From positions 1 to 7,289 of the forward strand of contig JAJYBT010000110.1 in NCBI GenBank assembly GCA_021778875.1: 7,289 nt of DNA, in the 5' to 3' direction. Below are positions 1-4,888 of this stretch, piece after piece. Origin of the DNA: Acidobacteriota bacterium. Its GTDB lineage: Bacteria > Acidobacteriota > Terriglobia > Terriglobales > Acidobacteriaceae. The notes beneath the pieces were generated by a model, which saw only the letters and a program-made list of their open reading frames with translations, had not been told where the DNA came from and did not search any database. Position numbers and translations under genes: made by a program. The stretch's first letter is position 1, and each line of letters opens with the position of its first letter.

Positions 1-356
1 AGCATCGTCTCATGCTTCACCACGTTCAGCGCGGGGTTCAGGGCCTTGAGCTTCTCTTCGGCGGAGTCCAGCTTTTTGCGGCCAATGTCTTTGGTCGAGT
101 GGATAATCTGGCGCTGCAGGTTGCTCGCGTCCACAACATCGAAATCCACCAGCCCGAGCGTGCCCACGCCGGCCGCGGCCAGATAGAACGCCAGCGGCGA
201 GCCCAGCCCGCCCGTGCCCACGCACAGCACTTTGGCCGCCTTGAGCTTGCGCTGGCCCTCCACGCCCACCTCGGGCAAAATGATGTGCCGCGAGTAGCGT
301 GAGAGATCGTCGGTGGTCAGTTCAGGCAGGGGAATCGGTTCCATTGTGGTTGCCAT
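1..356 (-). CDS. moeB: MoeB/ThiF-type adenylyltransferase (E1-like), N-terminal part, runs off the window
   Basis: The 118 visible codons belong to the ThiF/MoeB/HesA family, cytoplasmic enzymes that adenylate the C-terminal glycine of a ubiquitin-like sulfur carrier (MoaD, ThiS or CysO type) before sulfur transfer. Seen directly: the family opening RYSRHIILPEVGVEGQ at residues 20-35, the nucleotide-binding loop GTGGLGSP at 47-54, the acidic strand LVDFDVVD at 69-76, and NLQRQ at 79-83, whose arginine acts as the ATP-binding finger in MoeB. The second half, with the zinc cysteines and any rhodanese domain, lies outside the window, so MoeB, ThiF and MoeZ cannot be told apart. Two ATG codons are adjacent (359 and 356), with only a weak purine stretch upstream. 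The C-terminal end is cut at base 1. A JAB peptidase lies further upstream on the same strand, which fits sulfur-carrier chemistry. Confidence 0.93.
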   Translation of the reverse strand, partial: MATTMEPIPLPELTTDDLSRYSRHIILPEVGVEGQRKLKAAKVLCVGTGGLGSPLAFYLAAAGVGTLGLVDFDVVDASNLQRQIIHSTKDIGRKKLDSAEEKLKALNPALNVVKHETM

Positions 357-428
357 CATGTCTCGCTTTTGGGCCGGTCTGCTCTGGGCAAACTGCGGCG
401 CTCGGGTGCTGCTCGTCTGCGTTATCAA

Positions 429-458
429 TTCCGGATGCAAGCCAGGGGAGATCCGGAA
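429..458. repeat. 8-bp perfect inverted repeat upstream of moeB-like gene
   Basis: TTCCGGAT at 429-436 is repeated inverted as ATCCGGAA at 451-458. The 14-bp spacer puts the half-site centres 22 bp apart, about two helical turns. It lies about 75-100 bp upstream of the moeB-like start, where a dimeric regulator could bind. I could not place a convincing -35/-10 pair around it, so the operator role is only a suggestion. The rest of the 360-565 gap holds small GC-rich palindromes (461-474 and 519-534) and no credible ORF. Confidence 0.4.
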
Positions 459-565
459 CAGCGCGCAAGCGCGCGTCTTGCCGCGCCTCTATAAGGTTAA
501 CAAAAGCATGCAGCCTTCCCGGCATCAACGCCGGCCAGGGGCAGGACCCGTCTCCGCAAACACGC

Positions 566-599
566 AAAAAGAGCGGCCCGGCAAAGCCGAAACCGCTCT
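566..599 (-). terminator. Rho-independent terminator of the secreted-protein gene
   Basis: Read on the minus strand, AGAGCGG (599-593) pairs with CCGCTCT (576-570). An inner CGGC/GCCG stem (589-586 with 582-579) closes a TTT loop, and a run of T residues follows (570-566). The structure starts 44 bp after the stop codon at 643 and points the same way as that gene. It separates the secreted-protein transcript from the moeB-like gene downstream, which therefore probably has its own promoter. Confidence 0.85.
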
Positions 600-642
600 C
601 TGAAGTTCTGAAATTGCAGTTGGAACGCGACCACGCGCAGTC

Positions 643-1467
643 TTACTGCGCCGGCTTCCAGAAGTCCGGATCTTCCTTGACCCATTCGTCGGAGACGTAG
701 CTCTGGCGCGGGTTGATCGCGAATAACTGGGTGTTGACGCTCGACAATGTGGCCTGCTCAAGTTCGACGAACTTCTTCATGCCCTCTTCGCCCATCGCCG
801 CCTGGATCTTCTTGTCCTCAGCGTCGCTGCTATCGATCTCGGCCATTGACTTGTCTGAGCTGAGGAGAAGATAGGTGCCGCCGGGGCCGCCGTATGCCAT
901 GTGGAACATCGCCCAGTGCGCACTGCTTCCCGCCTTCTCACACGCGGCCATATACATCTTCGAAAGATCGGCAAAGTCCTTGCCGTGGCCAAGGCGGACA
1001 TGGAACTCGGTGATCTCCATGAAACGCGCTTGCGGCGTTGGACCCGGCGCGTGGTAGCTCATGTCTTCCTCGTAGGTAAGAACGGCCTGGTCCGCTGAAT
1101 CGAGCAGGTCGCCGTCGGCTTCCATGGCCGCATCCAGCTTTGCTGAAAGCTCCTTGTTTTTTGCCACTGACTCCTGATCCTTCTGCCAGGCATCGAACGA
1201 TGAATAGCCTGTGAAGTAAAGGCAGCGCGACTTGCCAGAGAGAGAACACATCGCCGTGTAGTGGGTGGGCGACCTGGCCTCTGCCATGGCTCGCACAAAG
1301 GCGCTCTCTGACTTGTCATGGGCCATGCCGGCCTTGCCTGCCTTAACCCATTCCCGGTTAATCTGCAGAACCCTGGGCACCGAAGTGGATGATTGTTGCG
1401 CCGCGGCCATCGCACTGCCGGCAACCGCGAGGGACAGTCCCAACAGGATTGGGCTGATTGTCTTCAT
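643..1467 (-). CDS. Secreted protein of unknown function with two tandem alpha/beta modules
   Basis: I do not recognise a named family in this 274-aa protein. It begins with a clear Sec signal peptide (Lys2, hydrophobic 4-18, likely cleavage after an Ala around 19-23), so the mature protein should be exported. The mature part looks duplicated. Module 1 (about 33-138) and module 2 (about 149-262) share the order: beta strand, V(K/R)xGxxxxF-type loop, Ala-rich helix, strand with a Gly-rich turn, Ser-rich turn, then a second helix containing AAM (113-115, and again in module 2) leading to a hydrophobic strand. That pattern resembles the dimeric alpha+beta barrel (ferredoxin-like) fold, but this is inference by eye. 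Two cysteines (74, 82) in module 1 and one (176) in module 2 could form disulfides. The start is firm: AAGGAGG lies 9 nt upstream. The gene has its own promoter and terminator, so it looks monocistronic. Confidence 0.85.
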   Translation of the reverse strand: MKTISPILLGLSLAVAGSAMAAAQQSSTSVPRVLQINREWVKAGKAGMAHDKSESAFVRAMAEARSPTHYTAMCSLSGKSRCLYFTGYSSFDAWQKDQESVAKNKELSAKLDAAMEADGDLLDSADQAVLTYEEDMSYHAPGPTPQARFMEITEFHVRLGHGKDFADLSKMYMAACEKAGSSAHWAMFHMAYGGPGGTYLLLSSDKSMAEIDSSDAEDKKIQAAMGEEGMKKFVELEQATLSSVNTQLFAINPRQSYVSDEWVKEDPDFWKPAQ

Positions 1468-1476
1468 ATGAAATAA

Positions 1477-1483
1477 CCTCCTT
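1477..1483 (-). promoter_or_regulatory. Strong Shine-Dalgarno of the secreted-protein gene
   Basis: AAGGAGG on the minus strand, 9 nt before the ATG at 1467. It is the best Shine-Dalgarno match in the window. It fixes the start codon and suggests efficient translation. Confidence 0.85.
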
Positions 1484-1555
1484 GACTTGCTTAGAGATCA
1501 CTCGCGGTGGGGATGAGGGGAGGACCGGGAAACGCGCGTGCTCTGAGACTGCGCG

Positions 1556-1584
1556 ATTATGGTGCTGAAATGCTTTGAAGTAAA
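1556..1584 (-). promoter_or_regulatory. Sigma-70-type promoter for the secreted-protein gene
   Basis: On the minus strand TTTACT (-35, 1584-1579) is followed after exactly 17 bp by CATAAT (-10, 1561-1556). These match the consensus at 4/6 and 5/6 positions. Transcription would start near 1549, giving a leader of about 80 nt that carries the strong ribosome binding site. The surrounding DNA (1560-1620) is more AT-rich than its neighbours, as expected of a promoter. There is no direct evidence of regulation. Confidence 0.6.
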
Positions 1585-1680
1585 GAGGTTTCTGAGCCAT
1601 CTACGGATTTCTATTCCAGGGCCGGAGTTTCCTTGCGCGGCGTGGCGCCCAATTTCCGCAGCCCGCGGGCAGACCGACCC

Positions 1681-2193
1681 TCAATCTCCTGCCGCCTCGA
1701 TGACTTGATCGTCCACCCGGATAACTTCCGGCACAAACCGCTTATTTTCTTCCTTTGTCCCAGCCAGCAGAAAGGAGTTCGTCGCCGCAGCCTTGCCCTG
1801 GGCGACCGCGGTAATTACATAGGAGCAGCCCAGCCAGTGAGCCTCGGCCAGGTCGGTCGCGGACCAGTGCGCCGCATGGTCGGGGTGGGAATGGTGGAAG
1901 CCCGCAATCTGCAAGCCGCGCCGGCGCGCTCCGGTCTCGATCTTCACCAGTTCCCCGGGCGCAATGCTGTAGCGGTTGTGGGCCGAGTCAGTGCGCGCAT
2001 TGGCTGCCCGCACCGCCTCCTCGACCCGCCACCCCTCCGGCGTGGGGCAACCCAGCAACACGCCGCAGCACTCATGCGGGTAGGTCTCCTCGGCGTGGGC
2101 GCGAAGGGCGAGATACGCGGCGCGCGGCAGGCGCAGGATCGAAACAGGCGCGGCTTGTGCGTCGCTGGCTTCCATGGCGGAATTGCGGCCCAT
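1681..2193 (-). CDS. JAB/M67-family metallopeptidase (Mec+-like), complete JAMM motif
   Basis: This 170-aa cytoplasmic protein has the full JAMM zinc site: Glu41 in YPHECCGVLLG, then His101 and His103 in HSHP, Ser111, and Asp114 (HxHP-x6-S-x2-D). It should therefore be catalytically competent. Bacterial M67 enzymes of this length include Mec, which releases cysteine from the CysO-cysteine adduct, and relatives that process the C-terminus of ubiquitin-like sulfur carriers. The paired cysteines 42-43 after the catalytic Glu are common in this group. A MoeB/ThiF-type gene on the same strand about 1.3 kb downstream supports a sulfur-carrier role, but no carrier gene is visible and the exact substrate is unknown. 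The start is uncertain: ATG 2193 has GGGAG only 1 nt away, and ATG 2175 is an alternative; neither changes the domain. I see no terminator after the stop. Confidence 0.9.
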   Translation of the reverse strand: MGRNSAMEASDAQAAPVSILRLPRAAYLALRAHAEETYPHECCGVLLGCPTPEGWRVEEAVRAANARTDSAHNRYSIAPGELVKIETGARRRGLQIAGFHHSHPDHAAHWSATDLAEAHWLGCSYVITAVAQGKAAATNSFLLAGTKEENKRFVPEVIRVDDQVIEAAGD

Positions 2194-2200
2194 GCTCCCG

Positions 2201-2260
2201 GTCTGCGAAGATGGAGCGAGGGGCGGGATTGTTTGAGCCTCTCACTCCATATTCGCAGAC
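2201..2260. repeat. 20-bp near-perfect inverted repeat in the divergent intergenic region
   Basis: GTCTGCGAA at 2201-2209 and TTCGCAGAC at 2252-2260 are the outer ends of arms 2201-2220 and 2241-2260. The arms match as inverted repeats at 18 of 20 positions. The spacer is also 20 bp, and pairing can continue inward by 3-4 bp. The repeat fills most of the 79-bp gap between the JAB gene (minus) and the 151-aa gene (plus). Its outer edges touch both ribosome binding regions: AGGAAA at 2261 on the plus strand, and GGGAG beside 2194-2200 on the minus strand. It could be a shared operator or a leader hairpin. Confidence 0.75.
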
Positions 2261-2272
2261 AGGAAAGCGACC

Positions 2273-2728
2273 ATGGCTAAAAAGCCCGTAGTCCCAAGCT
2301 TCACTCAAATGCTGGACATTCTGCGCGCGCACTCTTTTGACGTCGCGCCCTGCGCCGCCGTTCAGGGCGGCATGCTGGTCAGCAAGCATGGAGCCGGGGC
2401 GATTCTCGTGCCCTCGCAGCAGCCCGATGCGCCCGCAGGCTTCGCCGTGCATCCCGGCGCGCTGGTCCGGGGCGAGGTGGCCCGGCTGCTCGATCGCGGC
2501 TATCAGAAGTTCATTAAGACCTCCCAATTTGAGCTGCCCGCAACGGCCAGCCAATTGCAGGCAATTCACCTGTTTACCGAGGAACTGAAGCTGCTGACCG
2601 GCGGCACGAGCCTCTATAACGAGTCGCTCGGCACCACCAGCGATCTGTACCGGTATGACCGCCTGAAAGGCCGGGAAGCCGCGCAGCCTGCGCCCGTTCG
2701 CCCCTGGGAATTGACCGGGGGACACTGA
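2273..2728 (+). CDS. Conserved-looking hypothetical protein, 151 aa
   Basis: No family was recognised. The protein has no signal peptide or membrane segment and is probably cytoplasmic. The N-terminal half (about 8-60) alternates helix and short strands around GGMLVSKHGAGAILVP, and the middle (about 62-115) looks helical, with a conserved-looking GYQKFIKTSQFELPATAS stretch. The tail is Pro-rich (140-147). The start ATG 2273 has AGGAAA about 8 nt upstream, directly after the long inverted repeat at 2201-2260. The stop is only 29 bp before a PilZ gene on the same strand, so the two are probably co-transcribed, which hints at a link to c-di-GMP signalling by context only. The codon pattern and length argue for a real gene. 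Confidence 0.75.
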   Translation: MAKKPVVPSFTQMLDILRAHSFDVAPCAAVQGGMLVSKHGAGAILVPSQQPDAPAGFAVHPGALVRGEVARLLDRGYQKFIKTSQFELPATASQLQAIHLFTEELKLLTGGTSLYNESLGTTSDLYRYDRLKGREAAQPAPVRPWELTGGH

Positions 2729-2729
2729 G

Positions 2730-2755
2730 CTTTCCCCGCACTCAGGCGGGGAGGG
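2730..2755 (+). promoter_or_regulatory. Hairpin masking the PilZ ribosome binding site
   Basis: CCCCGC (2734-2739) pairs with GCGGGG (2746-2751) around a 6-nt loop. The stem extends outward through T2733-A2752, two T·G wobbles and C2730-G2755, for about 10 bp in all. The 3' strand contains the whole Shine-Dalgarno GGAGGG (2750-2755) just before ATG 2758. The upstream stop codon (2726-2728) lies 1 nt before the stem, so a ribosome terminating there would melt it. No T tract follows, so this is not a normal terminator. Confidence 0.6.
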
Positions 2756-2757
2756 CT

Positions 2758-3171
2758 ATGGAACCGGAAATCAAGACAGACGGCGCTGCGTCGCGCGGCA
2801 GGCGGATCAGGGCGCATCCGCGGTTTGCCATCGGCGATGAAGCCTCGCTGCTGCTCGTCAGCCAGGGCGCGGCCCTCGCCTGCCGCATTCTCGATCTCAG
2901 CCAGGGCGGTTGCCGGGTTCGCACCCAGGATCGCTTCTTGGCGGGCATGATGGTGCGGGTCGAGGTGATCCTCAGGGTGCTCGGCATGCCCTTCCGCCTC
3001 TCGGGCGTGACCCAGTGGACCAACCGCCAACACCTCGTCGGGATTCGGTTCATTGACCTGAGCGACCGCAAGCGCGAGCAGCTTGCGCAGTTGATCGATG
3101 AACTCCGCGGGCAGCAGCAGGACCCAGCCGGCCCGGCGGCGCTTGAAGCAAATCAGGACCTGCCCGGCTAG
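2758..3171 (+). CDS. PilZ-domain protein (c-di-GMP receptor)
   Basis: This 137-aa cytoplasmic protein is a single PilZ domain with a short tail. Both halves of the c-di-GMP signature are intact: RxxxR at Arg18-Arg22 (RAHPR) and DxSxxG at Asp46-Ser48-Gly51 (DLSQGG). It should therefore bind c-di-GMP. Strands follow through about residue 100 (LVGIRFIDLS), then the usual C-terminal helix (about 103-117) and a polar, Gln/Pro-rich tail. Stand-alone PilZ proteins of this kind act as adaptors for motility, surface polysaccharide or secretion, and nothing here indicates which partner. It is probably translated with the 151-aa gene upstream, 29 bp away. Its TAG shares the CTAG at 3168-3171 with the stop of the convergent DUF971 gene. 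Confidence 0.93.
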   Translation: MEPEIKTDGAASRGRRIRAHPRFAIGDEASLLLVSQGAALACRILDLSQGGCRVRTQDRFLAGMMVRVEVILRVLGMPFRLSGVTQWTNRQHLVGIRFIDLSDRKREQLAQLIDELRGQQQDPAGPAALEANQDLPG

Positions 3172-3623
3172 TTCGGCGCGCCTTCTGTTTCCGATGCGGC
3201 AAAGGTGCACTCCGGGCACTGGCAGTTGCGGCGCAGGTAATCCCAGGAGTAGATGCCGGCCGAGTGGCCGTCGAGCCAGTTGAACTGCAGGGCGTAGCGG
3301 CCCACGGCCTGCGCGCTGGCGGGCTTGGCCGCCGGCTTGTACATGGGCAGCAACTCGGCGGATTTGGCCCGCGGCTGGCCGATTCTGCGGCCTTCGTTCT
3401 TGCGCTCCTCCACGCAGGTGGCGCAGGGGCACGCGTCGCGCAGCCAGGCAAAGCTCCAGGCGCTCCGGTGGCCGTCCACCCAATCGATCTCCAGGCCCTT
3501 GCCCTCGGTGAGCAGAACCCGCACCTTGGCCGGCGTGATGGCGATGCGCGGAAGAGGGCGGCTCTCCTCAGACGCGCGCGCCTGCTCTTCCTTTGACACG
3601 TAGCGGATGCCTTCGTGGCTCAT
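3168..3623 (-). CDS. DUF971 / GBBH-like N-terminal-domain protein with two CxCxxC clusters
   Basis: The 151-aa protein carries the DUF971 domain (about 27-140), the fold of the N-terminal zinc-binding domain of gamma-butyrobetaine hydroxylase, without the oxygenase domain. Seen directly: W48-VDGH-52 followed by WLRDACPCATC (Cys65, 67, 70), and W116-LDGH-120 followed by WDYLRRNCQCPEC (Cys134, 136, 139). In human GBBH a CxCxxC plus a later His binds zinc; Cys65/67/70 with His120 would be the equivalent set. The second CxCxxC is additional and could bind another metal. DUF971 proteins often sit near Fe-S or Mrp-type proteins, but none is seen here. It is the last gene of the operon: its ATG overlaps the SemiSWEET stop as ATGA (3620-3623), implying translational coupling. 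The biochemical role is unknown. Confidence 0.9.
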   Translation of the reverse strand: MSHEGIRYVSKEEQARASEESRPLPRIAITPAKVRVLLTEGKGLEIDWVDGHRSAWSFAWLRDACPCATCVEERKNEGRRIGQPRAKSAELLPMYKPAAKPASAQAVGRYALQFNWLDGHSAGIYSWDYLRRNCQCPECTFAASETEGAPN

Positions 3624-3949
3624 GGCTCTATTTTATCGGAGGACGACTCACTACCGCCCGGCCTGTTGCGGCGGTCATACCGCACCTTGAGCGTCAGAAT
3701 GGCCAGAGACAGGGCCAGCGTGACGGCGTTGGCTACCGCGACCGGGCCGGAGCCGATGCCCAATCCATAGATCAGCCAGCAGGCCAGCCCGAAGCTGAAG
3801 AGCAGAAACATGGTGAGCGAAATGTCGCTGGCGCTCTTGCGCCGCCACACCCGCACAAGCTGCGGCACAAACGAGGCTGTGGTGCTGAAGGCGGCAAGGG
3901 AGCCAATCCACTCCAAAGCCCAGCGAGGAAACAGATGAGGCGGCGTCAT
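3620..3949 (-). CDS. SemiSWEET-type sugar transporter (PQ-loop, MtN3 family)
   Basis: This 109-aa inner-membrane protein has three predicted helices (about 10-34, 44-63, 69-88), the size and layout of bacterial SemiSWEETs, which dimerise to form a sugar uniporter. The PQ motif is at Pro29-Gln30 (SFVPQLVRVWRRKSASDIS). Trp58 and Asn74 stand 16 residues apart, the spacing of the substrate-contacting Trp/Asn pair known from SemiSWEET structures. The start was set at ATG 3949, 4 nt after the TSUP stop, because longer in-frame versions add a low-complexity stretch that lies inside the TSUP gene and precedes the first helix. GGAG lies about 14 nt upstream. The polar tail (92-109) is short. Its TGA overlaps the DUF971 ATG. 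Co-transcription with the TSUP gene is very likely. Confidence 0.88.
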   Translation of the reverse strand: MTPPHLFPRWALEWIGSLAAFSTTASFVPQLVRVWRRKSASDISLTMFLLFSFGLACWLIYGLGIGSGPVAVANAVTLALSLAILTLKVRYDRRNRPGGSESSSDKIEP

Positions 3950-3953
3950 ACGC

Positions 3954-4775
3954 TCAGGGATTTCTCCAGAAAAACCACGCGGCCATGAAGAGGCCGAGGA
4001 AAACGACAAAGCCGCGCAGGATTTGCTGCGGCACCTTGCGAGCCATGCTGGCGGACGTGTAGCCGCCAATGGCCGAACTGACCATGGCCAGCAGGCAGAA
4101 GCGCCAGATGACCTGGCCGTTCACCACAAAGATGCCAAACGCGATGCCGTTGGCCATGGTTGTCGAGACCACCTTGAGCGCGTTGATCTCGTGGATGTCC
4201 TGATAACCAAAGAGCGAAAGCAGCGTGATAATCAGAAACCCCGCGCCGGCGCCAAAATACCCGATATAGAAGCAGACCACGACGGTGGCCAGAAAGACCG
4301 GCAGGCGACGAGGCGCGCGTTCGCTGCCCGCGGCGTTTGCGCGGCGGGCCGCGTTCCGGCGCTCAAGCCAGCGCGAGACTGAACCGCTGGCAGCAAAGAT
4401 GATGGCTGCGACAAGCAGCAGCCACGGCACCAGGTGCAGGAAGGTTAGTTGCGGCGTAATCAGCAGGACAATCGCGCCGGCCGTGCCGCCCAGCAGCCCG
4501 GCCAGCCCCATGGGCAGGGCCATGCGCAGGTTCCTGCGAATGTCATGGCGATAGGCGGCAATGGACGAAAGCTGGCCCGGCCAAAGCGCCACAGTATTGG
4601 TCGCGTTAGCCTGGATGGGCAACATCTTCATGCTCAGCATGGCAGGGAAAAGCAGAAAAGAACCACCGCCTGCAACGGCATTGAGCACCCCGGCAATAAA
4701 GGCAGCCGCCGTGAGCCAGAGCCAGTGCCAGTCCATGTAAGCAGGAAGGCTGAAGACATGCATCATCTGACGCAT
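3954..4775 (-). CDS. TSUP-family (TauE/SafE) membrane permease
   Basis: This integral inner-membrane protein (about 273 aa from ATG 4775) has roughly eight hydrophobic segments in two related halves. Half one carries AGGGSFLLFPAML and ANATNTVALWPG; half two carries GYFGAGAGFLIITLLSLFG and INALKVVSTTMAN. These Gly-rich re-entrant and ANATN/ALK signatures define the TSUP family, whose members move sulfite, sulfoacetate, sulfolactate or other organosulfur and small anions. The substrate cannot be read from sequence. A basic, Ala-rich cytoplasmic loop separates the halves. The start is uncertain: ATG at 4775, 4766, 4763 and 4736 are all in frame and none has a good Shine-Dalgarno; a TTG at 4823 also exists. 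It is the first gene of the TSUP-SemiSWEET-DUF971 operon, and 4824-4888 to the divergent phosphatase gene must contain its promoter. Confidence 0.9.
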   Translation of the reverse strand: MRQMMHVFSLPAYMDWHWLWLTAAAFIAGVLNAVAGGGSFLLFPAMLSMKMLPIQANATNTVALWPGQLSSIAAYRHDIRRNLRMALPMGLAGLLGGTAGAIVLLITPQLTFLHLVPWLLLVAAIIFAASGSVSRWLERRNAARRANAAGSERAPRRLPVFLATVVVCFYIGYFGAGAGFLIITLLSLFGYQDIHEINALKVVSTTMANGIAFGIFVVNGQVIWRFCLLAMVSSAIGGYTSASMARKVPQQILRGFVVFLGLFMAAWFFWRNP

Positions 4776-4888
4776 ATTGTAGTGCGCAAGGCCTGAATCT
4801 TTCTGGAAAGCTCCTGCGGGCAAAGGCGGGATGAAAGTACCCCGGAAAATGCCCTATCGCGCCAGAATTTTCGGAGTATGCTCTTGTC

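Noticed and set aside
461..474. GCGCGC-AA-GCGCGC palindrome as a terminator or operator
   Set aside because: The loop is too short, there is no T tract, and alternating GC runs are common in DNA of this composition.
1633..2280. Plus-strand ORF of 215 aa opposite the JAB gene
   Set aside because: It is antisense to a gene with a complete catalytic motif, its translation has no recognisable domain, and it is rich in Arg/Gly/Ala as expected of a shadow frame in GC-rich DNA.
2614..3483. Minus-strand ORF of 289 aa across the PilZ and DUF971 genes
   Set aside because: It covers two well-supported genes in other frames, and its translation is Arg/Ala/Pro-rich without motifs.
3950..4069. N-terminal extension of the SemiSWEET protein to 149 aa
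   Set aside because: The extra 40 residues are low-complexity, overlap the TSUP coding end and precede the first helix. The 109-aa form from ATG 3949 matches the family size.
4769..4790. TACAAT on the minus strand as the TSUP operon -10
   Set aside because: It is a good -10 by itself, but no acceptable -35 lies 16-18 bp upstream, and it would start the RNA at the proposed start codon.
4776..4823. TTG start for the TSUP permease
   Set aside because: There is no Shine-Dalgarno before it, and the added residues are polar and precede several ATG codons nearer the first membrane helix.
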